The position numbers were made by a program, and so were the translations under genes. Source: Platycnemis pennipes (Eukaryota > Arthropoda > Insecta > Odonata > Platycnemididae). Taken from it: 64,000 nt of DNA. The notes beneath the pieces were generated by a model. It saw only the letters and a list, made by a program, of their open reading frames with translations. It ran no database searches and was not told the DNA's origin. This document shows positions 27,301 to 35,400 of this stretch, piece by piece; the stretch's first letter is position 1; the number at the start of each line of letters is the position of its first letter. The stretch is taken from NCBI GenBank assembly GCA_933228895.1, contig OW121848.1, positions 140,820,615 to 140,884,614 of the forward strand, read 5' to 3'.

Positions 27301-30300
27301 CTCGTTGGCAACTCTGTGGACTCGTGGTTACAAAGCCGAACGCATTTTATGTTAGATTGGTTTCATATTTTATGAGCTACGATGCCTAAGATTCAAAGTC
27401 GTCCTTACTATTGTAGCATTGAAAAATGAGATATCGTTCAGGTAATACATTCAGTGCATAATATATTCGGCGACGATGATTAATTAGATGTTTAACTCTG
27501 ACAAGGAGCGCCGGAAAACGTTACTGTGATCCATCATTATTCGTATAAACGAGTAACTTTTTCACGTCGGGACCAAGATCCGAGGTTCGTAATTTTAAAA
27601 CTTCGTTATTTCGTAATATCGCGTACTGTTACATACACTTAGATACCCTTTTGGTCGGGACCGAAGATTTTGCTTCGTAAAATCAAAATTTCGTAATTTC
27701 GAAGTTCGTATTTTCGAGTTTCTACTGTATTAGTTATCATACATGCAGATTGTACTACCTACCTACAAATATGCCTATCAATCTTGCTAAGCGACCAGAT
27801 ACATTTTTCAACTAGGGAGAAGAGATTTGGAGGCCATATATATACAGCTGCTGGCTGGAATTATTGCATTTGTGAGAATTAACTTTACTAAGAGATTGAA
27901 ACTGGGGCATTTTGGACCGTTAAAACATTACCCCAGTATCCATTTTGTGGCTAAAAATAAGCAGGACCATTATGAATATACATAACTTATATTTCTTTCA
28001 ACTATAAGAGAGATAAATAAGAGATTCCCCGTGACACTGAGAACCGATGTGCGATAAAGCAGAAGGGAGTGACTGAAACTGTGCTGCTAAATATGGAAAC
28101 AACTCTGCGAGTTGATACCCAGCTAGCACAGGGGATATCGTTTCCCAGATATGAAGGGGATATATAACGGAAAAGGTGCTCTTCGGATTTCAGGGATGGA
28201 TATCACAGAGAAAACATGTCAGCGACTTATCCGTGACCATAATAATGGATCCACTTGGATGAATAGAAATAGTTTAATATTGATTAAATTACACTGTTAA
28301 TTATGTAGTGAAAGCTTGCTCTCAGAAAGGACTAAATTCTTTCTGGTGTATTATATCTAATGCGGGCTTGAGCTACATGGTAGTAGACATTTGGCAAAAT
28401 TTAGCTCGCTCTCTCGGCCAATTCCAGAAAAACATGCGGAAAAGAGAATCTCTTTTGCCATGTGAAAATTGCCATCTTTGGTAATAAATCTGCGCTCGCT
28501 TCCTCGCTTTGCTCATTTCATTATTCCTGCTGCAATGGTAAATGTTCACATGCCAAGAAGAATCCAACAACCTAGTTCAACAAATATACATCCCAACCAG
28601 CTTCTTGTACGAGAAAATAAGGTAAGGTAACATTAATTTTGCATTTTTAAAATTTTTAGTAATTTTCATTTAATTTTTATATCTGCTGGTGTTTCACTAT
28701 TTTGTACTAGTATCTTTTTTACCATATTATTACAAAATGGAAAACAATTGTTCATTAAAAGGCAATACTCTTTAATATTACGACGTGGCTTGTTAATTTA
28801 GATGCGAAATAATCCTATTGAGACAGTTTTCTGTTTGGCAACTCATGTTCAGCCCCATATATTCTGGATAATATTATCATATGTGGCATGCAGTTGGGTA
28901 ATCGTTACGATTTATTAACTGGTGCTGTGGGGAATGAACATTTATGGCATTATCAGTGATCAGTAATGGTCGTGCCTAATGCATTTCTTATGAGTAGTTA
29001 GTGACATTGGATAAATACATACACACAATGGTGGTTATAAATGTAAGGGAATTATTCACCTAAATAAGAAGATAACAGTTTTGCTGTGCAGATTAATTCT
29101 GTTAATTTTTAGACATTGTCTGTTGATATTTCATTGACTATCCTTTTGTAAAAATTTTTTTTCCCGACTATATTTCACTTTTACTATCAAAATACTGCAC
29201 AAAAATCAGTTATTAGGGTGGAAACATTTAGAACAAGTAGGGACATGACATTTTCGCGAAACTTTTTTTGCGACAGGATTCACGAAATAAGCGACTTTTT
29301 GGGTTTAATCGCGAAATAACAGTGTCTTCTTAGAAACGCGATTTTTTTAACGAAATTTGAGATATTTTGCAAATGCCGAATTTTTGTAGCATGAAATATT
29401 TTCTTTAGTGATGACCGGATCGGATCTTTCATTTTTCTCGGTTCCGGATTCGGATCCAAAGACACGGAGTAAAATCGGATCCGGATCCTAGATTTTAAAT
29501 TTTCGCGGTTTAGCGATCGAAGTGCCCCGTGAATGGAATGTAGGTGCGGTAGATATTGACAAGAAGAGGATGTGTAACTTTGGTCACGTAATTAGATGAA
29601 AACGTTCCCGTGCAACTAGAAGCAAAATAAAGATATATGACTTTTTTCCCCCATTACCCCGGTATCGCGGGAAAAAATACGTAGGGTGCCATGCGGGTAG
29701 CCTACATTCGCCGGGATCAGGCATATAACGAGAGCTAGTGTACTGTGCGAAGTTCGATCCCAATCGCAGTTTAATTTTTTCTTTCAGTCACTGCATCGAA
29801 AATGTTATCATATTCAATTTCAAACCATTTCATCTGCACACTCACTTTATTAGACTTTGTTGTTTAAATTAGATTTACAAATGAACCACTCATAAATTAA
29901 GAATGGTCGGGTCGGATCCAAAGAACCACGGGTCTTTCATTTCATTCGCTACTGAAATCATATCCAGAGACAGTAAAAATTCACATCCGGATCGGAGATT
30001 TTAACATCTCGCGGCCTCGTGATCGATGCGCCCCGCGAATGGAATGCACGTTTGGTAGATACCAACAAGGAGAGTTAAGTAACTCGGGTCACGAAATGAG
30101 AAGAAGATTTTTTCGTGCCACAAACGAGGAAAACAAAATAAAAAATACTCGTATTGACCTTTTTCTCCATAGGCTCGGATGTGCGAGAAAAAAAATTAAG
30201 CTGTATTCCTAGGGTAATGCTAGTAGGCTGTTAAAAAAAGTAAGTTATCAGAAATTTCATGCCAAAGTATAAGTTAAAAAAATAATTAAATTAGGCGAAA

Positions 30301-33254
30301 GGAAATGATTGGAAAAAATTTATATTACAGAATTAAATTGTAGAAACATTACGTTAACTTTACAGTGTATTTTTGAGTGATGCATTTGTAAATCTAGTTG
30401 AAGCGATAGAAGTACAAAAAAGTCAGTACCTATCCACACATAAAGGTTGGAAATGAAGGATGATAAAGTTTTTTATTCAATGGTTGAAAGAAAAATTTTA
30501 AACAGCGTAAGAATCGAACTTCATTACCTGCAGTCCACTACTCCACTCTGTTATTGTTATTACCATTATCTCATTAATTTGCCTTTAACTTAATTTTGCC
30601 TACTGTGTTTTTTATTTTGCATAGGGTAGCCATAACTTCTGTATTGGATCTCAAATGTATGTACTATTAACTGTTTGTTCACATTGGTATGAAGTCTTTA
30701 CTAATAATATTTAAAAAAAACCTTCCTTTAAGACTCCTTTTTCCCAACATTAAACACAGCTTTCACCTTTTTAAAACAATTTTATTTACCGCATTTGTCA
30801 TTTTAAACACCGCTTTCGATGATTTTTATTTACCATTTTTCGGTGTCCCTAAGAATAAGTAATTGGAAGGCAAGGATAAGCTAATGTAATGGCATTATGG
30901 TAATCCTATTGATTTAGTGGGCGATTCGTTTTTAAAAAGTTCCTTTCACCTTAGACATAGCATTAAATTTATTTTTGTAGTGTTTGTATTTGTAAAATTT
31001 TGGTTTATTTAGAGTTCCAGAAATGTGTGGTTTGTTTTCAATAGAATATGGTGAATTAATATTCGAAAATTATGTATCTACCCTTCATTTTTAAACAGTT
31101 AAGCAACTGAAGATTCTTTTATTTACCAAGGAGCAGTGAAGACCAATGCATCCCAGCTATACCTCATCACAGCTAATCGGAGCTTAGGAGAGTTGTTATG
31201 GCTGGCGATGTTGAGGGGAGAATCCAGAAAAAAACTATTACCTATAAAAATTTCTTTCTCAAGTTCTTGAATAAATGTTTTCACCTAAGTTTATCTCCTT
31301 GTTATTATCCACTCTGTTTTTTCCAGGGCTTGGTGCACCTTTATATTATTACAGGGACTTCTCGATATGCTAATCAAAATTGTAGTTCAATTGATATTCC
31401 TTTAGTGGGTGGTTGTTTTCACAGTAATATTTCTTAAATGTTTTGTTACTTATTTGATATTTTTTGGTAATGGGGGTTTTAGCAGGAATTTAAGAGTTTT
31501 GTCTGAATCAAATATATCGAGTAGAAGCTGTATATCGAATATTACTAGTGCAATATCACAGTCGATAGGTGTTTCATACGATTGCTCCTACAGGAATATG
31601 ATCGACATACTTATATCGTTTTCGTCGATCATTTGTTGTTCTGGTTTTCACCACTAGGTGGCGCCTTTTCCAGACTATGGAAACCATATCCCTTCAAAGG
31701 CGGAAACTCATATGAGTCATATTTTTCATATCCCATATTTTTCCGTTGGTTCTCCCCTTTATATCCAGATATACTTTCCCTTGCAGGATATGATATCCCT
31801 CGATTACTAGGATAGTATTATGAAATGGATGGGATATATATACCCTTGTGCTAGCTGGGTACATTTTTTTAATTTGATCTGATTTTCCAAAAATTTTGGT
31901 TTCACCACATAAGAAATTAGTTATAATTGTAAAAAAATAACAAATGGAGTGGAAGCTTCAATAATCAAACATCTCCTAGGTCATGTAATTAATATGTATT
32001 TGGAACACATAGCTATGTGCTAGCCTAATACATATAATTAACTCAAGCCCGGACAAGGAGGATTAAAATGGATTTTAACCCAGTCGCCAGATAAGATTAA
32101 AATATTTTGATGCTTTAGGAAGACCTGTGATCAATGAGTATTATTTCAGTGACTATAGTTCTATAATTCGGGGATTTTCGGAAGCTTCAAAAATTTTAGC
32201 AGTTACTGGAAGCACTGCACAAGAAATTGACGTAAGCTGAATGGTGACTGATAGATTTCTAGTCACTGGAGGGTGTTACCAGTTGCTGGTGTAAATTGAC
32301 CAGTAACTGGTACCTATAGGTGCTGAGCAAAAACTTAACAATAAATAATGGAACTCACCAGTTATTGAGGAGTGTTCACCAGCACTGGTGAAAGCTAACT
32401 GATGGATTTCACCAGTTGCTGGGGAATGTTTTTAAGTCATAAGCAAAACTGACCAATAACTGATGGTCTTTACCAGTTTCAAAGTGTTCACCAGTTACTG
32501 GTCAAAATTGACCAATAACTGATTGATCTCACCAGTTACTGGTGAAATTTGGCCAGTAACTGATGGATTTCAGCAGTATTTTTTCTTATGGGTAATTACC
32601 TATTTTTTCCCAGGAGCAGAACTCGTAAATTTTGAAGGCTGCTGAGCCCAATAGTGGTTCCTAGTTGGTTATTATATAGGTCTAAAAATACCAGTCTTTT
32701 TAAACCAACAACGTCTTCAATTTTATTTATTAGGTTATGCTGCAGAGATAAGAGTTTTATCTTCCCTTCACCCATGAATATTGGGAAACTAGTAATTCCT
32801 CTCCTGTGTTGAAAAATAATTTACATAATGAGAGTAAGACATAAATTATGGGACAGGCTAAAAAAAATTCAATGGTAAACCGCAATTACTTGTCAAGGCT
32901 GATTTGATCAGGATTTCTTTCTTTTTCCTTTTGATTCCTCGTGGCATGAATTTTTCCTTCGACGGTAGTGTTAAGGAAGACCGTTTCCAATGGACCCATT
33001 GTGTCATTGCTGGCTGCTAGTGTACTGCAAGGAAATAATATTCAATATAATCTATCGTACAGAAATGGTACGAGACCATCTAATTCTCACCTGTGGGTAC
33101 TGAATGATCTCTGGCTGAGCTTCCTTGGAGTTCGTAAAGGGCGAAAAGACGATAACGATGGAACAGCGTTATTTATTTCTTTAAAATCCCAATCGCTGCT
33201 TATATCTCCCGCACCTGCTGGCTTACCTTGCACTGAAAGAGATGGTTTGCCCAC
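5977..33254 (-). CDS. LRRC49: LRRC49-like tubulin polyglutamylase complex subunit (spliced, partial)
   Basis: Six minus-strand exons, 33254-33091, 33024-32890, 32803-32600, 24198-23920, 11819-10651 and 6350-5977, join in phase into 2325 nt (775 codons), each with GT donor and AG acceptor. The product has an N-terminal basic/serine-rich stretch, about eight SDS22-type leucine-rich repeats (LSLQHNLI, LDLYNNQL, LLLGKNRI, LDLHGNQI, LNLASNQI and so on), an LRR cap, a long serine/acidic linker, and a C-terminal domain with the order SIYGQGALRHID, then LFPN, then FRLHHWG and INGCE, as I recall for vertebrate LRRC49. LRRC49 is a non-catalytic subunit of the tubulin polyglutamylase complex acting at centrioles, axonemes and neuronal microtubules. 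The start codon exon is not identified. The C-terminal part beyond the INGCE motif was not found between 1 and 5976. Introns are 66, 86, 8401, 12100 and 4300 bp. Confidence 0.9.
6839..8682. mobile_element. Non-autonomous pogo/Tigger-like TIR element 1
   Basis: The left end CAGTAAACTCTTGATAATAC and the right end in reverse, CAGTAAACTCTCGCTAATAC, are inverted copies (about 22 of 25 positions agree). Both sides are flanked by TA, as for Tc1/mariner/pogo insertion. Subterminal sequence is rich in ACGAAGT words. No transposase frame is visible. Parts of the interior are shared with element 2 at 19314-22344, for example around 7230-7290 against 19850-19925 in reverse, so they belong to one family. 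A foldback unit is nested inside at 7316-8199. Confidence 0.8.
7316..8199. mobile_element. Nested foldback element with ~160-bp inverted arms
   Basis: The arm at 7316-7478 and the arm at 8037-8199 are inverted copies. The outer tips read CACCCGAGTTTGAAGACTAA and, reversed, CACCTGAGTTTGAAGACTAA. Identity stays high over about 155 bp with a few mismatches and small indels. The unique centre is about 560 bp. No coding frame is recognised. Long arms and lack of coding capacity suit a foldback or MULE-like MITE inserted into pogo-like element 1. Confidence 0.75.
9240..9350 (-). repeat. tRNA-derived SINE copy (family A), minus strand
   Basis: In reverse it reads GTGGTCTGCTCATTAATCC, then a spacer, then GTGGTTCAATTCCCAGG, a clear A-box/B-box pair. 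The tail TTCCTCTGGCTATTTTCAAT links it to the copies at 870-1440. Between 8683 and 9240 there is only AT-rich intron sequence. Confidence 0.6.
9664..10353. mobile_element. hAT-type MITE with 8-bp target duplication
   Basis: The ends are inverted: CATAGTTGGGA at the left and TCCCAACTATG at the right. Flanking octamers AGCAGGCA (9656-9663) and AGCCAGCA (10354-10361) match at 7 of 8 positions, the size expected for hAT transposition. Subterminal regions hold many GTTAACTTT / AAAGTTAAC words in both orientations. The 690-bp body has no transposase, so it is non-autonomous. It lies in an LRRC49 intron, 290 bp from the exon at 10651. Confidence 0.75.
10651..11819 (-). CDS. LRRC49: LRRC49 exon: last LRR, cap, serine/acidic linker
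   Basis: Acceptor TTTCTTTCAG precedes 11819 and donor GTAAGT follows 10651. The first base completes a Ser codon begun in the exon at 23920, and the last base begins the Gly codon completed at 6350. It encodes the final repeat (HLQELTIDGNPV) and an LRR cap region with NLKLLNQMEIS. A helical charged segment follows, then about 290 residues rich in Ser, Asn and Glu, including an SSLPSDSSNDSSSEEAD tract. The segment is far longer than the matching linker I recall in vertebrate LRRC49 and looks disordered. Confidence 0.88.
11820..15944. other. Intronic interval with no recognised gene
   Basis: This is part of the 12.1-kb LRRC49 intron. It holds AT-rich sequence with TTCGAA-rich words at 13090-13500, a 16-base C run at 14421-14436, and a GC-richer patch at 14580-15280. 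Short open frames there have low-complexity translations without recognisable motifs. Reverse-strand words at 12640-12720 resemble the GAAGACGCYAGGTGGAACGTC motif seen in animal retroelement copies, but no reverse transcriptase is next to them. Confidence 0.4.
15945..16040. repeat. Left terminus of a pogo/Tigger-type element
   Basis: TA followed by CAGTAAAACTCGCTTAAAAT, then TCATTTTGTTATATACAGG and TTTCATTACATCC, shows the repeated GTTATA/CATTA words of Tigger ends. A related right end lies at 23282-23375. The two may be the ends of one 7.4-kb nest into which the piggyBac at 16886 and the pogo-like element at 19314 were inserted. Between 16041 and 16885 I see no gene. Confidence 0.45.
16886..18891 (-). 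mobile_element. piggyBac element A (TTAA-flanked, defective)
   Basis: TTAA stands at 16882-16885 and again at 18892-18895. The ends are inverted over about 30 bp: CCTTCTCCCTCTTAAGTCAG at the left and, reversed, ACCTCTCCCTTCTAAGTCAG at the right, both continuing into TCAAAACC. Between them lies a minus-strand transposase remnant. TTAA duplication, end structure and the remnant together identify a piggyBac insertion of about 2.0 kb in an LRRC49 intron. Confidence 0.85.
17165..18034 (-). pseudogene. piggyBac transposase pseudogene (element A)
   Basis: An ATG at 18034 opens a frame with an acidic N-terminal region (TSSSDSNIEENDTPSVSDK). After a conserved stretch (YLKCMLRGEDFFNRIVGNVN) it continues through in-frame stops into a piece with TDEGIGAYLGVLVYMGFLNC, and in another frame MTKYFHVSDIIKEKK followed by the first catalytic-region motif DVDEAMVAFKG. 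After a gap a Cys-rich remnant (KCLQCDLSC) is readable near 17200, like the C-terminal zinc-binding domain of the family. At least three stops plus frameshifts and an internal deletion that removes the rest of the DDD core make it dead. Confidence 0.75.
19314..22344. mobile_element. Non-autonomous pogo/Tigger-like TIR element 2
   Basis: The left end CAGTAAAATCTCGATACTAT and the reversed right end CAGTAAAATCTCGATAATAC match closely. TA flanks both (19312-19313 and 22345-22346). Subterminal regions repeat TTCGTATTAT words and share stretches with element 1. The interior, about 3.0 kb, contains the large inverted repeat at 20035-20623 but no transposase frame. GC content rises sharply between 20000 and 20700 compared with the flanks. 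Confidence 0.8.
20035..20623. repeat. Large imperfect inverted repeat (foldback) inside element 2
   Basis: The arm at 20035-20283 pairs with the reverse complement of 20372-20623. Shared words in order include GAGTTTGGGT, ATCTGTCTTGCTGAG, ACGTCTGTGACGTTCCTTC, GGGCAACCCTGGG, GTGCTGAGTGG and TCAGGGATGCG. The loop is about 90 bp. The arms are GC-rich and diverged with several indels, so this is an old foldback structure. Small frames across it are low in information and I do not call them genes. Confidence 0.7.
22621..22815 (+). pseudogene. pogo/Tigger transposase C-terminal remnant
   Basis: One plus frame gives LPVTLAEDMEALEMFRQYM, a stop, then GEEVLRMIHHLENAFYVASH and, after a few residues, QSTIDFFF. 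Proteins of the pogo/Tigger (TIGD, CENP-B-like) group end with a leucine-rich helix (EALEALETLRRY), a second helix and a terminal QSTITDFF-like motif; here the order and spacing are the same. The upstream DDD core was not recovered. It lies to the left of a Tigger-like right end at 23282-23375. Confidence 0.55.
23282..23375. repeat. Right terminus of a pogo/Tigger-type element
   Basis: The sequence ends ATCGTTATAAACGAGTTTAACTG followed by TA, with earlier CCTCGTTATAGGCAGG and TTGTTACATG words. Reversed, it begins CAGTTAAACTCGTTTATAAC, a typical Tigger-like end. It follows the transposase C-terminal remnant by about 470 bp, as expected for the 3' side of such an element. Confidence 0.6.
23742..23807 (-). 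repeat. tRNA-derived SINE head, minus strand
   Basis: Reverse reading gives GGGTTGGTGCAGTGGCTGAG and later AGTGTTCAAACCTGGAGG, an A-box-like and a B-box-like element at tRNA spacing. It lies about 110 bp from the LRRC49 exon at 23920. Its body is not well defined. Confidence 0.45.
23920..24198 (-). CDS. LRRC49: LRRC49 exon: LRRs 4 to 7
   Basis: Acceptor TTTTATTTTAG precedes 24198 and donor GTGCGT follows 23920. The first base completes the Arg codon split with the exon at 32600, and the last two begin a Ser codon completed at 11819. The exon encodes four SDS22-type repeats (LEVLDLHGNQI, LKVLNLASNQI, LKELNLRRNHI, LQKLYVSNNDI) spaced 22 to 24 residues apart. An in-frame ATG in the exon is an internal methionine, not a start. 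Confidence 0.92.
24262..24430. repeat. Cluster of ACCAGTTACTGGT-type palindromes (MITE-like), copy 1
   Basis: Several copies of the near-palindrome ACCAGTTACTGGT, with variants ending in GCTGGT and AATGGT, are spaced about 25 bp apart. The left edge carries ACCCTTAAGAAAAA. The same motif family, with the edge word in opposite orientation, occurs at 32190-32592 at the other end of the same intron. Confidence 0.6.
24521..27727. mobile_element. Non-autonomous pogo/Tigger-like TIR element 3
   Basis: The left end CAGTAGAAACTCGAAATTAC and the reversed right end CAGTAGAAACTCGAAAATAC are near-identical, and TA flanks both. Subterminal TTCGTAATATC words repeat. The 3.2-kb body includes a GC-rich patch (25700-26300) and a 110-bp direct repeat at 27021/27300 but no recognisable transposase. 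The sequence of the end is related to elements 1 and 2 but distinct enough to be a different subfamily. Confidence 0.78.
27021..27408. repeat. 110-bp direct repeat separated by a GC-rich spacer
   Basis: The segment at 27021-27129 (TACTCGTTGGCAACTCTGTG at its start, GTCGTCCTTA at its end) recurs at 27300-27408 with about 90 percent identity. The spacer of about 170 bp is GC-rich and rich in CGCGGC/GCGTC words. This may be a local duplication or an insertion whose flanks were duplicated. Confidence 0.65.
28118..31859. mobile_element. 3.7-kb TIR element of unknown family
   Basis: The left end CCCAGCTAGCACAGGGGATA and the reversed right end CCCAGCTAGCACAAGGGTAT are inverted copies, flanked by TA on both sides. 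Both subterminal regions repeat GGATAT / ATATCC words. The interior carries dimeric repeat copy 2 and AT-rich DNA with no recognised protein. The superfamily is not settled: TA flanks suggest Tc1/mariner-like mobilisation, but the end sequence does not match the pogo-like elements here. Confidence 0.6.
29240..30205 (+). repeat. Dimeric interspersed repeat, copy 2
   Basis: This aligns with 3682-4647 throughout, with only scattered substitutions and small indels, in the same orientation and with the same two-unit structure. It stops at about 30205, inside the second unit, so it lacks the terminal tRNA-like segment present in copy 1. The two copies are about 25 kb apart, one in the region 3' of LRRC49 and one in an LRRC49 intron. 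Confidence 0.78.
32190..32592. repeat. Cluster of ACCAGTTACTGGT-type palindromes (MITE-like), copy 2
   Basis: At least eight near-palindromic CCAGTTACTGG units with variants lie between 32190 and 32575, alternating with short AAAATTGACC or TGATGGATTTC spacers. The right edge reads TTTTTTCTTATGGGT, the inverse of the left edge of copy 1. It abuts the donor of the LRRC49 exon at 32600 within 8 bp. Confidence 0.6.
32600..32803 (-). CDS. LRRC49: LRRC49 exon: LRRs 1 to 3
   Basis: Acceptor TTTTTCAACACAG precedes 32803 and donor GTAATT follows 32600. It begins with one base completing a Lys codon and ends with two bases of an Arg codon, in phase with both neighbours. It encodes RGITSFPIFMGEGKIKLL followed by LQHNLI, LDLYNNQL and LLLGKNR repeats, matching the first repeats of vertebrate LRRC49 in order. 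It lacks an in-frame ATG at its 5' end and cannot be a first exon. Confidence 0.92.
32890..33024 (-). CDS. LRRC49: LRRC49 exon: N-terminal linker
   Basis: Acceptor ATTATTTCCTTGCAG precedes 33024 and donor GTAATT follows 32890. The phase matches the exons on both sides. It encodes LAASNDTMGPLETVFLNTTV and a basic stretch (KEKERNPDQISLDK) directly before the LRRs. The conserved element is the short SLD-K segment that corresponds to the residues before the first repeat in other LRRC49 proteins. An internal ATG (MGPLE) could serve as an alternative start. Confidence 0.75.
33091..33254 (-). CDS. LRRC49: LRRC49 exon: predicted N-terminal exon
   Basis: Donor GTGAGA follows 33091, and the last two bases complete a Ser codon with the next exon. 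The frame is open for 54 codons and encodes a basic, serine-rich stretch (FRPLRTPRKLSQRSFSTH). A stop lies in frame 21 bases upstream of the proposed acceptor GTGAACTTCCAG at 33254, so the true start is either on an upstream exon or at the internal ATG of the following exon. This exon rests on splice signals and phase rather than homology. Confidence 0.55.
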
Positions 33255-34546
33255 CTGGAAGTTCACAATTATAACTCATTAAATACACTTAAATTCGTAA
33301 ATAGAATTTATACGACACGACAGTAAGTGAATTCGATAATACTATGAACATACTGAGTTTCCTCTGTTTTTATTCCTAGCACGCATCAACCTAGGAGAGT
33401 ATTTAGGGTTAACATGTCAAAACAAAAATTCAAAGCAGACGGTAGCGAGCAGGAAATGTAAACAACAACTGCGTCAAAATGCAAGCCAATTGTTTCTTCA
33501 TACAAAGACAATTATTTTAGGTTTTCTACTTTCATTACGAGATGAAAAAAATGGAGACGTTTTTTGGGCTAAGTGAGGTGGTATAGTATAGTCTACGACA
33601 AGTGGAGCAATTTCATTTTAATATATATTCGTGGCGGGTAGTCCTGATTTCCGTTGTTTCACGCACATGGTGCATATCCGGGTATCCGGCTCAATCGATC
33701 AGCGATTTGAAGCACGGTGTAAAGAGTCATTTTAGGGGCTCAAGCAGAAAAACTGATAGAAAACTAGAATGACATCAGCTACTCCAATTCGATTTTCAGT
33801 CGTTCCCTCTCATTTGCTTGGGGATGTGTATGAAAATATTAGTATTTGCTGAAACGTTTTTGCTCCGAGTAGGAGTTGCGGTGTTCAGCACGTAGGAATG
33901 AAGGTATCGGCTCAACTATTTAGACTCTTGGGGGTCTCACCAGAGCAGCCTGAAAGGACATGAACATGAATGGGGATATGGATGGAGTTGAAGGACTTAA
34001 ATAAGATTTGGATGGAGTTGGAAAGAGCCAATCATGAGTGATGTCTATAAAATAACAGCTGAGAACTTGATGGAATGTTGCCCTTCCGCCGAATGAAATT
34101 AAAGGTTCCAATTAGAGAATAAATATTTCCTTTTGTTTTTACGTGCTTAAATGAGTGCTAGTCGTTATATTTTTTGAGTTATTTATTGGCATCTGATAAT
34201 TACCTGAATGCTGTATGCATTCGTGATGGTTGATGCCTTAAACACTTTTAATGTCACTATCCTGCATTCATGTGCTTTCCTGCTACAGAATTAAAAAGTA
34301 GTAATTACTCAGTCAATTCTTTGCCTAATTGGAAATTAAACTGAACGGGTTAGGGTAAATATCGCTTCAGAGTTGTTTGTATTAAATGCTGACGATCATA
34401 ATTTAGTTTTAACTGTGTACCTGTAGCCAAAATGAGTTAAAGCGTTCAACTTATGTAGTAAAAGACAGTGGCAACAGCTAACCAGTGAAAGTCACACGGG
34501 AAACAGGAACCGGCCCAAAATATGACTACCATTTTTACGTCCTAAG
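33255..34546. other. Intergenic interval, no gene recognised
   Basis: This probably contains the 5' untranslated exon and promoter of LRRC49. I see no TATA box that can be tied to a start, no SINE and no transposon ends. Short frames here are not coding by composition. Confidence 0.35.
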
Positions 34547-34560
34547 GAAACCATGGTAAC
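34547..34560. promoter_or_regulatory. Candidate RFX X-box between the two ciliary genes
   Basis: GAAACCATGGTAAC has the imperfect-palindrome form of RFX binding sites (half site, two-base centre AT, half site GGTAAC). Twelve of 14 positions fit the RYYNYY-AT-RRNRAC consensus used for ciliary X-boxes; the two misses are in the left half. It is 1.3 kb upstream of the first recognised LRRC49 exon and 5.2 kb upstream of the dynein start codon. Confidence 0.35.
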
Positions 34561-34866
34561 TGATCTGGGAAATAATTTATATTACTGACGTTACGAGCCA
34601 TGGAAATGACCGTATAGCTGCGAATAACGTATCCATTTTCTGTCAGGTAATACAATGCACTGTCATTATGAAATTGCTTATTCGAATACATGCTTTCCGT
34701 AATTAGCAAAACAGTCGTGATGGGAGGAGTTCTTAATATTAAATTCGCTCCTTAAAATTTCACATGGTGGTATCCATCTTGTTTGGAGTGTACCATTTCA
34801 CTTTTGCATGATTTTGAAGTGGTTGCTTGATTGATTTATTGATCATTATTGCATTCTCTTAAAGTA

Positions 34867-35400
34867 CATCCCCAGTAGCCTACCACATTGGGCCAATGTT
34901 GGACCAAGATGGCAATGTTGGCTTTCATTGGCCATGGACTGCCAATGAAAGCCCATATTGGCCCAATATTGGCTACCCCACGTAACACCACATTGGCTCC
35001 CCATGAAACTCAATATTGGCTACCCCATGTGGTTACATTGGTTACCCCATGAAACTAAATATCGGCTTGTACCCCATTATATTTATAATGGTTAATCATA
35101 GAGTTCACTAATATTTTATGCCTCAGCATACACGTTTTCATGATTGTTTTCCCACTTACATTTTCAAGGCCCACTTATTTGAGTACAGACACACCAATGT
35201 TATCATATGTCTACATGTACTATAATAAATATCCAGAGTCACAGAGAGACTACAGGGTAGCCCATATTGAGCAATCAGGGTAGCCCATATTGAGAAAATA
35301 TTGGCTATTCATTGGTTCTCATCTCATTGCCAACATATAGCCAATATGGGGTGCCAATGAATAGCCAACATTGGCCAATATTGGGTGGCTACTGGGGATG
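34867..35400. mobile_element. CCAAT-rich foldback MITE
   Basis: The ends are inverted: CATCCCCAGTAGCC at the left and GGCTACTGGGGATG at the right, extending with mismatches into CCANATTGGNCCAATGTTGG. The 534-bp body is packed with the palindrome CCAATATTGG and with CATTGGC/GCCAATG words, near both ends in particular. It has no coding capacity. Target duplications are not clear. It sits in the LRRC49/dynein intergenic region. Confidence 0.75.

Noticed and set aside
32968..33282. 104-codon plus-strand open frame
   Set aside because: It is the antisense shadow of two LRRC49 exons with correct splice signals and phases on the minus strand.
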